Assembly: GCA_003218785.1 (NCBI GenBank)
Contig: QHOM01000188.1
Span: forward strand, 1-8,802
DNA from: Verrucomicrobiota bacterium
GTDB lineage: Bacteria; Verrucomicrobiota; Verrucomicrobiia; Chthoniobacterales; UBA10450
DNA length: 8,802 nucleotides
Reading direction: 5' to 3'
Shown: positions 1 to 6,474 of the stretch, one piece after another
Position numbering within the stretch: the stretch's first letter is position 1
How the letters are laid out: every line of letters starts with the position of its first letter
The notes under the pieces: model-generated
Seen by the model: the letters and a program-made list of their open reading frames with translations, nothing else
Databases searched by the model: none
What the model was told of the DNA's origin: nothing
Program-made: the position numbers and the translations under genes

Positions 1-150
1 TGGTTGCGGGCGCAAAATGTTTCCGACATCGGATTCGAAGCGATCGAGCGCGTCCGCTCCCTTCTCGATCCAGCAGCGCACATTGCAAAGGTGAACCTTG
101 CGCAAGATCGGCATGTGCGTCGTCGCGCGGGAAGAATTTTTGTTGAATGA
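1..150 (+). CDS. Possible C-terminal end of an unidentified protein (5' end outside window)
   Basis: Frame 1 is open from the left edge for 49 codons and stops at TGA 148-150. The translation begins WLRAQNVSDIGFEAIERV and ends RRRAGRIFVE. I do not recognise the family, and no catalytic or binding motif is visible in so short a piece. The stop is followed at once by a run of six T, but I see no clear hairpin before it, so a terminator cannot be claimed. The opposite strand is also open here (ATG at 114 reading leftward off the edge, beginning MPILRKVHLCNVRCW) and has the higher GC at third codon positions, so the coding strand is uncertain. The forward call rests only on the open frame ending in a stop at a plausible distance before gltX. 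Confidence 0.3.
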   Translation, partial: WLRAQNVSDIGFEAIERVRSLLDPAAHIAKVNLAQDRHVRRRAGRIFVE

Positions 151-167
151 TTTTTTGTAACGGCGCT

Positions 168-203
168 CTATGATCGTCGCATTAATTCGACCGGCGGTCA
201 TAG
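168..203. repeat. Inverted repeat, 9-bp arms, upstream of gltX
   Basis: The arm ctatgatcg (168-176) is matched by cggtcatag (195-203), giving a 9-bp stem with one G-T wobble around an 18-nt loop. Inside the loop tcg (177-179) can pair with cga (188-190). The left arm contains TATGAT (169-174), a good -10-like hexamer, but I find no well-spaced -35. It could be an operator, a leader hairpin or a relic of a repeat element. The pairing is visible; any function is inference. Confidence 0.35.
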
Positions 204-222
204 ATCGCAGCTACAGCATTGC

Positions 223-300
223 TGTCATCCCGATCGGAGCGAGGGATCTCACAGTTGCATCGAAGATTTGCGAGATCCTTCGCTTTCGCTCAGGATGACA
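223..300. repeat. HPERSEGSRK-type inverted repeat abutting gltX
   Basis: Two arms of about 28 nt face each other. The left runs 223-250 (starts tgtcatcc, ends gggatctc) and the right 272-300 (starts gagatcct, ends ggatgaca), with about 21 nt between them. The reverse complement of the right arm matches the left apart from a few substitutions and one length difference. The motif tgtcatcc...gaaggatctc belongs to a widespread intergenic repeat in several bacterial phyla that is often mistranslated as proteins containing HPERSEGSRK or similar strings; this is recalled family knowledge. The right arm ends 5 nt before the gltX start codon and contains the only Shine-Dalgarno-like AGGA (292-295). 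Confidence 0.75.
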
Positions 301-305
301 ATTGC

Positions 306-1634
306 ATGGCTTCCGAAATCCGCGTCCGTTTCGCCCCCTCGCCCACCGGTTATTTGCACATTGGCGGGGCGCGCACGGCACTTTTCAACTGGCTTTTCAC
401 ACGGCATCACGGTGGCAAATTCGTTTTGCGCATCGAAGACACCGACCGAACACGCAACATCGAGGAAGCGATGGCGGCGATTTGTGACGGACTCCAATGG
501 CTTGGCCTCAATTGGGACGAAGGCCCCCACATCGGCGGAGATTTCGGCCCTTATTTGCAAAGCGAACGCACAGAACTTTACGAGAGCTACCTGAAGAAAC
601 TACAAGATGGCGGCCATATTTTCGAAGATCAGGGGGCTCTCCGATTTCGTTCGCCGCGCGAGCATGTGATTGTCGATGATCTCGTTTGCGGCAAGATCGA
701 TTTCGATTTGTCAAATGAACAGACCCATCCCGACATGACCATCCGTCGCCCGGATGGGTCATGGATTTTCCATTTTGTAAATGTGATTGACGACATGGAG
801 ATGAAAATTTCGCATGTGATTCGCGGCGAAGATCATCTTTCGAATACGCCCAAGCACATTGAGATTTTCCGCGCGCTTGGCGCGATGCCGCCGCACTACG
901 CGCATATCCCGCTCATTCTGAACAAGGACGGCTCAAAGATGAGTAAGCGGGACGAAGGCGCGAGCGTGGAGTACTACATTAAGAGAGGCTATCTGCCGGC
1001 GGCCGTTCGCAATTACCTTTGCCTGCTCGGCTGGTCGCCGAAAGACAATCGGGAAAAGATCAACATCGAAGAGATCATCCGACTTTTCGATCTCAATAAT
1101 GTTGGGCGCAGCCAGGCCACGTTTGATCCCGATAAATTGCATTGGTTGAACGGCGAGTATGCGCGCGAGCTGAGCGACTCGGAGTTTTATGCTCTTGCGT
1201 TAACGAAGCTCAAGTCGAGCGGTGTAAAGATCGACAATTACCCGGAGCAATACATCCAGTCGGCGCTGCAAACGTGCAAAGGCAAGATCAACACGTTCGA
1301 CAAACTGCTCGCCTACTGCGGGTTCTATTTCACCGACGATTTTGATTACAACCCGGAAGGCGTCGCGAAACATTTCACCGCCGAGAACAAGCCCCGACTT
1401 AAGGCCGTTCGCGACGCTTTTAGCGCGCTTCAGAGCTTCGACGCCGCCGAAATCGAAACGACATTGAAAACCACGGCGGCAAATCTCGGGGTCAAAGTTG
1501 GCGCGATCGTTCATCCGACGCGTCTCGCTGTCAGCGGCAGCAATATTGGTCCGAGCCTTTATCATCTGCTCGAAGTTCTCGGCAAAGAGAAAGTGCTGGC
1601 GCGCATCGATCGCGCGCTCTCTAAGTTTTTTTAG
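306..1634 (+). CDS. gltX: Glutamate--tRNA ligase (GluRS)
   Basis: A class I aminoacyl-tRNA synthetase that activates glutamate with ATP and loads it on tRNA in the cytoplasm. The 442-residue product opens with RVRFAPSPTGYLHIGGARTA, carrying the HIGH-type motif HIGG at residues 18-21. It has VIRGEDHLSNTPKH near 171-184 and the KMSKR loop at 211-215. The C-terminal half fits the helical anticodon-binding region. It is shorter than common bacterial GluRS (about 470) because the segment between the first Rossmann half and the VDDLVCGKI strand (about residues 100-120) lacks the usual Cys-x-Cys...Cys insert that often binds zinc. I chose ATG 306: the frame is open upstream to 219, but those 29 codons translate the inverted repeat and lie before the conserved N-terminus. 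AGGA at 292-295 is a possible ribosome site 10 nt upstream. The 3' end overlaps glnS, which runs the other way. A non-discriminating role is unlikely if GlnRS works, but the sequence cannot settle this. Confidence 0.95.
   Translation: MASEIRVRFAPSPTGYLHIGGARTALFNWLFTRHHGGKFVLRIEDTDRTRNIEEAMAAICDGLQWLGLNWDEGPHIGGDFGPYLQSERTELYESYLKKLQDGGHIFEDQGALRFRSPREHVIVDDLVCGKIDFDLSNEQTHPDMTIRRPDGSWIFHFVNVIDDMEMKISHVIRGEDHLSNTPKHIEIFRALGAMPPHYAHIPLILNKDGSKMSKRDEGASVEYYIKRGYLPAAVRNYLCLLGWSPKDNREKINIEEIIRLFDLNNVGRSQATFDPDKLHWLNGEYARELSDSEFYALALTKLKSSGVKIDNYPEQYIQSALQTCKGKINTFDKLLAYCGFYFTDDFDYNPEGVAKHFTAENKPRLKAVRDAFSALQSFDAAEIETTLKTTAANLGVKVGAIVHPTRLAVSGSNIGPSLYHLLEVLGKEKVLARIDRALSKFF
1621..1634. other. Tail-to-tail coding overlap of gltX and glnS
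   Basis: The glnS stop (TAG on the minus strand, 1623-1621) and the gltX stop (TAG, 1632-1634) cross, so 14 bp encode the C-terminus of both proteins: SKFF of GluRS and KKT of GlnRS. The shared T7/A7 run (1626-1632) gives U-rich ends in the gltX direction, but no separate terminator hairpin fits between the genes, so each transcript must run antisense into the other. Confidence 0.9.
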
Positions 1635-3312
1635 CTTCCTTCGCCCACGTATCTTTCAACGTAATCGTGCGGTTCCACACTTGTTTGTCAGGCGTGGAAT
1701 CCGGATCGAGCGCAAAATAGCCGAGCCGCTCGAATTGATAGCGCTCTGGCGGCCGCGCCTCGGCGAGCGCGGGCTCGCATTTCGCCGTCAGCACTTCGAG
1801 CGAGTGCGAATTGATGAACGATTTGAAATCGCCGCCCACGTCGGGTTCGGAAACGGTAAAGAGCCGATCATACAACCGGACTTCTGCCTCGACCGCATGC
1901 GCCGCGCTGACCCAATGGATCGTCCCTTTGACTTTGCGATTGGAAGTGGCACCGCCTGATTTGCTCTCAAAATCGACACTGCAGCGCAATTCAGTAACCT
2001 TGCCAGCGTTGTCTCTTACCACTTCATCGCACTTGATGATGTAGGCGTATTTAAGTCGCACTTCGCCGCCCGGGCTCAGCCGAAAATATTTCGGCGGCGG
2101 CGTTTCCATAAAATCGTCGCGGTCGATGAAAAGCTCGCGGCTGAACGGGATTTTGCGCGTTCCGACATTCCTGTCTTCGGGATTATTAACGGCATTCAGT
2201 TCTTCGACCCGATCTGTGGGATAATTCGTCAGAACAACTTTGATTGGCCGCAGCACGGCCAGCCGCCGCGCGGCTGTGCGATTGAATTCGTTACGCATCG
2301 TGTGTTCCAGCACGGCCATGTCGGTCATGCTTGGATATTTTGTGATACCGATGTTGTAGGCGAACGCCCGCAACGCGCTCGCGGTCACGCCGCGCCGGCG
2401 CAACCCGGAAATGGTCAGCATGCGCGGATCGTCCCAGCCGTTCACGAGTTTATCGGTCACGAGCTGGATGAGCTTTCGCTTGCTCATGACCGTGTAAGTC
2501 AGATTAAGCCGTGCAAATTCATATTGATGCGGCCGGGGCCGCGACACTTCGAGGGCGTCGAGAATCCATTCGTAAAGCGGCCGGTGCACTTCGAATTCCA
2601 ATGTGCAAACCGAATGCGTAATCCCTTCGGTGTAATCACTCAACGTATGCGCCCAATCGTACATCGGGTAAATGCACCATTTGTCGCCAGTCCGATGATG
2701 CGAGGCGTGCCGGATGCGGTAGAGCACCGGATCGCGCAGCCACACGTTGGGCGCGCTCATGTCGATCTTCGCTCGCAACGTGCGCGCGCCATCCGCGAAC
2801 TCGCCCGCTTTCATGCGCGCGAACAGATCGAGGTTTTCTTCGATCGAACGATTGCGAAACGGACTTTCCTTGCCGAGCCGGCGATACTCGTCGGTCTCCT
2901 CCGGGGTCATGTCGCAAACGAACGCCTTATTCTTGCACACCAATTCAACGTCGTATTCGTAAAATCGATCGAAATAATCCGAGGCGTAGAAGGGGGTGTT
3001 TCTATTTAATGCAAGATGCGAAGCGCCCCAGTCGTCAACGAGCCATCGCACGTCCGCCATGATGGAATCGACGTACTCGGTTTCTTCTTTTGTGGGGTTT
3101 GTGTCGTCCATTCGCACGTTGCAAATGCCGCCGAACTCGCGCGCGATGCCGAAATTGAGGCAAATCGATTTCGCGTGGCCGATGTGCAGATAACCGTTCG
3201 GCTCAGGCGGAAAGCGGGTGTGGATTAGTTTGTATTTTCCAGTCCGGACATCCTCCGCGACAATGTCGCGAATGAAGTCCGAAGGAACAGGAGTGCTAGT
3301 CGAAGCCGTCAT
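1621..3312 (-). CDS. glnS: Glutamine--tRNA ligase (GlnRS)
   Basis: A class I synthetase that charges tRNA-Gln directly with glutamine, removing the need for amidation of Glu-tRNA-Gln. The 563-residue product is close to the E. coli length (about 554). Residues 34-48 hold PPEPNGYLHIGHAKS with HIGH at 43-46. DDTNP is at 69-73, YPMYDWAH at 215-222 and the KMSKS-type loop MSKRK at 276-280. The rest matches the two-barrel anticodon-binding region (KIPFSRELFIDRDDF, then LRLYDRLF-like and DKQVWNRTITLKD near the end). The frame is open 27 codons further upstream to 3393, but that part overlaps the aroE start and is not GlnRS-like, so I chose ATG at 3312. No clear Shine-Dalgarno precedes it. The stop codon (complement of 1621-1623) lies inside the last codons of gltX. 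The gene is divergent from aroE with 61 bp between starts. Bacterial GlnRS is generally thought to derive by transfer from eukaryotes. Confidence 0.96.
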   Translation of the reverse strand: MTASTSTPVPSDFIRDIVAEDVRTGKYKLIHTRFPPEPNGYLHIGHAKSICLNFGIAREFGGICNVRMDDTNPTKEETEYVDSIMADVRWLVDDWGASHLALNRNTPFYASDYFDRFYEYDVELVCKNKAFVCDMTPEETDEYRRLGKESPFRNRSIEENLDLFARMKAGEFADGARTLRAKIDMSAPNVWLRDPVLYRIRHASHHRTGDKWCIYPMYDWAHTLSDYTEGITHSVCTLEFEVHRPLYEWILDALEVSRPRPHQYEFARLNLTYTVMSKRKLIQLVTDKLVNGWDDPRMLTISGLRRRGVTASALRAFAYNIGITKYPSMTDMAVLEHTMRNEFNRTAARRLAVLRPIKVVLTNYPTDRVEELNAVNNPEDRNVGTRKIPFSRELFIDRDDFMETPPPKYFRLSPGGEVRLKYAYIIKCDEVVRDNAGKVTELRCSVDFESKSGGATSNRKVKGTIHWVSAAHAVEAEVRLYDRLFTVSEPDVGGDFKSFINSHSLEVLTAKCEPALAEARPPERYQFERLGYFALDPDSTPDKQVWNRTITLKDTWAKEAKKT

Positions 3313-3373
3313 CGCAATCGCGCGACAGTAGCAGACGAATGAGCCGGGCGGTAGTATCCTCGACGCCGCAGCA

Positions 3374-4206
3374 ATGACAGAAAAACGCACCACCGAGCGT
3401 TACACACTCGCCGATCTTGAAAATTGGTCCGAGGCGGCGCGCGATGTAGATCCGCCGATCCGACTTGGGGTTTTTGGCGATCCGGTCGCGCATTCGCTCT
3501 CGCCGCAAATACAGAACGCTGCTCTGCGCGAGTGCAAGATCGAGATGCAATATGCGCGCTTCCAGCGCAAATCGACGAAGTGGATGAACGAGCGCGTCGC
3601 GCAGGCGCCGTAAACACGATCCGTGTTCGCGATAAGAAGCTGATCGGCTCAAATACCGACGGCGAAGGATTCTTGCGAGCCATCCGCACCGAATTCTCGG
3701 TCGATGTGCGCGATCTTCGGGTACTAATTGTTGGCGCCGGTGGCGGGACGGGCCACGCAATTGCCTGGCAATGTGCGCTCGAGAATTGCGAACGCCTCGT
3801 GCTTGTCAACCGTACGCTGGAAAAAGCAAATGCCCTCGCCGAGCGGTTGCGGTCTTTCTTTGCCGGGCCGCGCGTGCTTGGTCCGGTGGCGCGCCTCGAA
3901 GCGGTGGCGTGGGATGAAGCGGCGTTGCGGGCACAACTTGGGGATGTCGATCTCATCGTCAATGCCACGCCGCTCGGAATGAATCCGAGCGACCCAACGC
4001 CAATCCCGGCCCGATTGCTGGCACCGCATCACATGGTCTTCGATGCGGTATATGGTCCGTCGAAAACGTCTTTGCTTCGCGCAGCTGATGAAGCGGGCGC
4101 GCGTGGCGCAAATGGATTGCCGATGTTACTACATCAGGGGGCGCTCTCTTTTTCCAATTGGTTCGACCGTGAAGCTCCGATTGACGCGATGCGTAGAGCG
4201 CTCTAA
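3374..4206 (+). pseudogene. aroE: Shikimate dehydrogenase, frameshifted with internal deletion
   Basis: AroE reduces 3-dehydroshikimate to shikimate with NADPH in the aromatic amino-acid pathway. The N-terminal part reads from ATG 3374: after about 28 extra residues comes IRLGVFGDPVAHSLSPQIQNAAL, with the shikimate-binding SLSP serines at 41 and 43, up to YARFQ. That frame then stops at TAA 3611-3613. The next frame picks up at ALPAQIDEVDERARRAGAVNTI and continues with SNTDGEGF (the catalytic Asp), the NADP-binding GAGGGTGHA, VNRTLEKA, VNATPLGM and GANGLPMLLHQGA to TAA 4204-4206. Compared with E. coli AroE, about 30 residues are absent at the join, including the NVT-P-K motif with the catalytic lysine. 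The missing length must be 1 mod 3. An ATG at 3424 opens a 260-codon frame covering the second part, but its first 40 residues are out-of-frame sequence. Either this is a true pseudogene or an assembly collapse. No repair by simple single-base frameshifting is possible. Confidence 0.85.
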
Positions 4207-4256
4207 CCGCTCGCGGTGCAAGGTGTGGCGACGGCGTGGTGCAGCGCCCGCGCGGC

Positions 4257-4272
4257 GTCGCCTCAGGGCGAC
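4257..4272. terminator. Small hairpin between the convergent aroE and proC ends
   Basis: gtcgcc (4257-4262) pairs with ggcgac (4267-4272) around the loop tcag. It lies in the 68-bp gap between the aroE and proC stops, so it could end either transcript. No T run follows in either direction, so it is at best a weak or factor-assisted terminator. The rest of the gap is GC-rich and shows nothing else. Confidence 0.3.
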
Positions 4273-4274
4273 AG

Positions 4275-5099
4275 CTAGAGACTCTCTCTCGCCATTTCGC
4301 GGCCGCGTTTCGTCGCGGCTTCCAGTGCGGCGATCAAACCCTCGGAAGTTCCATGCTTTTCCATCGCGGCCAAACCGGCAGCGGTTGTGCCACCGGGGGT
4401 CACAACCATTTTTCGCAATTCTTCGAGCGAAAGTTTACTTTCGCTCGCCAGTTGCGCTGCGCCCAAAACAGTTTGCGTCGCAAGTGTTCCAGCAACATCG
4501 GATGGTAAGCCGGATTTTTCGCCGCCCTGGGCAAGCGCCTCGATTACGCTGTAAAGGAAGGCCGGACCGCTGCCGGAAAGCGCAGTCACTGCGTCAATCT
4601 GTACTTCGTTAACTTCCACGACGATTCCGATCGCAGTGAAAATTGTTCGCGCAAGATCGACATCGTGACTTGTCGTCCGCGCGCCGCGCGCGAGCGCCGT
4701 CGCTGCCCGGCAAACCGCCGAGGGCGTATTCGTCATCGCGCGCATGAAGCGCGCGTTAGCAATCTCTTCCATGCTCTTCAAATGAATTCCCGCCGCGAGT
4801 GAGATTACGAACTTCTCTTGGATAAGTGCGGCCGTCTCGCGCAGAATCGGTAATACGACTGCGGGTCTAACAGCGATGAAGATAATTCCTGAATGCTCTA
4901 CGACCTCTGGGTTCTCCGCCGTAACAGAAATGCCAAGTTCCTGCAAAGAATCACGTGTGTCCGCATTCGGTTCGCCCGCAATAATCTCCCGTGGAGGGCA
5001 AAAATTCGCTCGCGCCAAACCGCGAATGACCGAGCTACCCAGCTTGCCCGCACCGATGAAACCGAGGCGATATCGGGCCTCGTTAGGTTGTGAATTCAT
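4275..5099 (-). CDS. proC: Pyrroline-5-carboxylate reductase
   Basis: ProC makes the last step of proline synthesis, reducing 1-pyrroline-5-carboxylate to proline with NAD(P)H in the cytoplasm. The 274-residue product is the usual family length. The N-terminal Rossmann motif GFIGAGKLGSSVIRGL is near residues 12-27. The segment AVRPAVVLPIL is the usual VKPQ-type strand, and MTNTPSAVCRAATALA the MPNTPA-type strand. The C-terminal dimer domain has the family signature SGSGPAFLYSVIEALAQGG and then VVTPGGTTAAGLAAMEKHG. The frame is open 75 codons upstream to 5324, but that part overlaps nadA and is not ProC-like; ATG at 5099 gives the normal N-terminus MNSQPNEARYRL. No Shine-Dalgarno is visible. 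The gene faces away from nadA with 21 bp between start codons, and its 3' end faces the broken aroE. Confidence 0.96.
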   Translation of the reverse strand: MNSQPNEARYRLGFIGAGKLGSSVIRGLARANFCPPREIIAGEPNADTRDSLQELGISVTAENPEVVEHSGIIFIAVRPAVVLPILRETAALIQEKFVISLAAGIHLKSMEEIANARFMRAMTNTPSAVCRAATALARGARTTSHDVDLARTIFTAIGIVVEVNEVQIDAVTALSGSGPAFLYSVIEALAQGGEKSGLPSDVAGTLATQTVLGAAQLASESKLSLEELRKMVVTPGGTTAAGLAAMEKHGTSEGLIAALEAATKRGREMARESL

Positions 5100-5120
5100 A
5101 AGAAACCGTGATATTAGGCG
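5088..5120. promoter_or_regulatory. Candidate overlapping proC/nadA divergent promoter region
   Basis: Only 5100-5120 separates the two start codons. For nadA, TTGTGA (5088-5093) and GATATT (5110-5115) are spaced 16 bp; transcription would begin near or at the ATG, giving a leaderless or nearly leaderless mRNA. On the minus strand, TAATAT (complement of 5112-5117) is a good -10 for proC with a leader of only a few bases and a poor -35. Both -10 boxes use the same AT-rich bases. These are matches by eye only. Confidence 0.35.
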
Positions 5121-6071
5121 ATGGTAGGTGCCGGTATAAATTTCGGAGTTGATCTTGCTAAAGAGCTGCAACAGCTCAAACGCGAGCGGAACGCTATCAT
5201 ACTGGCGCACAATTATCAGGTGCCGGAGTTGCAGGATGCCGCGGACTTCGTCGGTGACTCGTTGGGCTTGAGTTATCAAGCAGCGAAAACGGACGCGGAC
5301 GTAATCTTGTTTTGCGGTGTCCATTTCATGGCAGAAACAGCGAAGATCATTAATCCAGCCAAACGGGTGATTTTGCCTGATCTCGATGCCGGCTGCTCGC
5401 TCTCCGAATCGTGTCCACCCGAAAAGCTAGCGCAGTTTTTGAAAGAGCACGCCGGCAAGAACTATTACGTCATCGCTTACATCAACTGCAGCGCCGGCGT
5501 GAAAGCGCTCTCTGATGTGATTTGTACGAGCGGCAATGCCGACAAGATCGTGCGCTCGGCGCCTGCTGATCGAAATATTCTCTTCGTTCCAGACCAAAAC
5601 CTTGGTGCCTGGGTGATGGAACGGACCGGGCGCAAAATGGATTTGTGGCAGGGGACTTGTTACGTGCACGTCGAGTTCACCGCGCGCAGCATCAGTCGCA
5701 TCCGCGAAGAATATCCCGATGCACCGGTCGTTGCGCATCCGGAGTGCACCTATGCCGTGCGCATGCTGGCTGATGAAGTGTGTTCGACGGAAAAGATGGT
5801 GACTTTTTGCAGAGAGTCGCCTGCGCATGAGATCATTGTCGTGACCGAAGCTGGATTGTTGCATCGACTGAGCAAAGAGATTCCCGATAAAACATTTATT
5901 CCCGGCCCGACGGATAACTGCTTTTGCGGCGAGTGCCGTTTCATGAAGATGAACACGCTCGAGAAGGCGCACGACGCGCTCTTGAACATGGAACCGGAAA
6001 TTATCTTGCCCGAGCCCGTCCGCAAACGCGCGGAAGTGCCGATTCTCCGGATGCTCGAACTGAGCAAATAG
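5121..6071 (+). CDS. nadA: Quinolinate synthase (NadA, [4Fe-4S])
   Basis: NadA condenses iminoaspartate with dihydroxyacetone phosphate to form quinolinate, the first committed ring of de novo NAD synthesis. The 316-residue product has the family's three similar domains: LAHNYQVPELQDAADFVGDS at 28-47, CGVHFMAETAKI at 65-76, then PDLDAGCSLSESC with likely cluster ligand Cys92. INCSAGVKALSDVICTSGNA follows at 121-140, FVPDQNLGAW at 155-164, WQGTCYVH with likely ligand Cys180, and HPECT at 206-210. The C-terminal CFCGECRFMKMNTLEKA, near 267-283, should supply the third ligand, probably Cys272. The assignment of ligands is by comparison with the family. ATG 5121 gives the expected short N-terminus. 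No Shine-Dalgarno is seen. The partner enzyme NadB is not in the window. The stop codon touches the start of a repeat copy. Confidence 0.96.
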   Translation: MVGAGINFGVDLAKELQQLKRERNAIILAHNYQVPELQDAADFVGDSLGLSYQAAKTDADVILFCGVHFMAETAKIINPAKRVILPDLDAGCSLSESCPPEKLAQFLKEHAGKNYYVIAYINCSAGVKALSDVICTSGNADKIVRSAPADRNILFVPDQNLGAWVMERTGRKMDLWQGTCYVHVEFTARSISRIREEYPDAPVVAHPECTYAVRMLADEVCSTEKMVTFCRESPAHEIIVVTEAGLLHRLSKEIPDKTFIPGPTDNCFCGECRFMKMNTLEKAHDALLNMEPEIILPEPVRKRAEVPILRMLELSK

Positions 6072-6122
6072 GCAGCGGCGGTTTACCGAACCGCCTTGGG
6101 CGAATGGGTCAATCGCCTACCT
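6072..6122 (+). repeat. Structured intergenic repeat, copy A (after nadA)
   Basis: The hairpin ggcggtt (6077-6083) / aaccgcc (6089-6095) with loop taccg is followed by ggcga (6099-6103) / tcgcc (6113-6117). Copy A shares accgaaccgcc and ggtcaatcgc with copy B at 7753-7806, in the same order, orientation and 22-nt spacing. It begins directly after the nadA stop, where it may fold as the 3' end of the transcript. There is no T run, so it is not a classical terminator. The outer closing stem seen in copy B is decayed here. Confidence 0.7.
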
Positions 6123-6470
6123 GCGATGAACTGAAGGCACTTGCCCCCTCGGCAAGCCGTAGCATCGCGAAGGCTGCTCAGGCGCAAACAGGTTTAGGGC
6201 TGGGCACGGCCGCCTGTAAAGAATTCGCGAAAATTCCACATCGGCCGACATCGAGGGTTTAAAATTTCTCCAAAAAAATAGTATTGACACCGTGCGGAGG
6301 GGCCCCAGCATGACGCCGCGCTAAGTTGTTTAGGCGTCTCCCCCAAGAGCTCCACCTGACCCTCTTTCCGCAGGGTAAACCGCGAGCGAAGGCTCGTTCG
6401 CACAACCAAAACGTTTTTCGGAAAATTCGCTCTGCGATTTCCGGAGAAGAATGATGAAAGGAAATAAAAA
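6123..6470 (+). other. Gene-free stretch with structured leader of the fibre gene
   Basis: No credible protein gene is seen. The first half holds the hairpin cttgcc (6140-6145) / ggcaag (6151-6156) and GC-rich sequence resembling decayed repeats. After an A-rich patch (6261-6280) comes the TTGACA box. Three more stems follow: gacgcc (6312-6317) / ggcgtc (6333-6338), possibly extended by gggg (6299-6302) / cccc (6341-6344); accct (6359-6363) / agggt (6372-6376); and cgagc (6383-6387) / gctcg (6392-6396). If transcription starts near 6320, the leader is about 150 nt, long for a bacterial gene. No known riboswitch core is recognised. Confidence 0.45.
6284..6289 (+). promoter_or_regulatory. TTGACA -35 box, candidate promoter of the fibre gene
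   Basis: A perfect TTGACA follows an A-rich upstream patch like an UP element (caaaaaaatag, 6271-6281). At the expected distance only weak -10 candidates exist, the best being cagcat (6306-6311, spacing 16). An activator or an alternative sigma factor may be needed, or the box may be chance. Confidence 0.35.
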
Positions 6471-6474
6471 ATGA
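6451..6474 (+). CDS. Possible 7-codon leader peptide overlapping the fibre start
   Basis: ATG 6451 opens a frame reading MMKGNKK and stops at TGA 6472-6474, overlapping the fibre ATG (6471-6473) as AATGA. GGAG at 6443-6446 lies 4 nt before this ATG and is as good a ribosome site as the AAGGAA (6458-6463) that serves the fibre gene. Start-stop overlaps of this kind often couple translation. The peptide is very short and AT-rich, so this may simply be a chance frame in a purine-rich ribosome site. Confidence 0.25.
   Translation: MMKGNKK

Noticed and set aside
219..305. N-terminal extension of gltX from ATG 219
   Set aside because: The 29 extra codons translate the inverted repeat (FAFAQDDN-type string) and precede the conserved GluRS N-terminus.
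2302..3009. A 235-codon open frame on the plus strand
   Set aside because: It lies wholly antisense to conserved glnS; its composition is that of mirrored codons and it has no family motif.
3424..3555. ATG 3424 as the true start of a shorter intact AroE
   Set aside because: The first 40 residues from this ATG are the out-of-frame reading of the conserved FGDPVAHSLSP region and do not resemble AroE.
3309..3968. A 219-codon open frame on the minus strand over aroE
   Set aside because: It is low-complexity R/S/A-rich sequence opposite recognisable AroE motifs, so it is a shadow frame.
5100..5324. 75-codon N-terminal extension of proC
   Set aside because: It is antisense to conserved nadA sequence and is not ProC-like; ATG at 5099 gives the usual start before GFIGAGKLG.
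6123..6470. A tRNA or known riboswitch in the long gap
   Set aside because: The stems do not form a cloverleaf with the conserved T-loop, and no riboswitch core that I know is visible.
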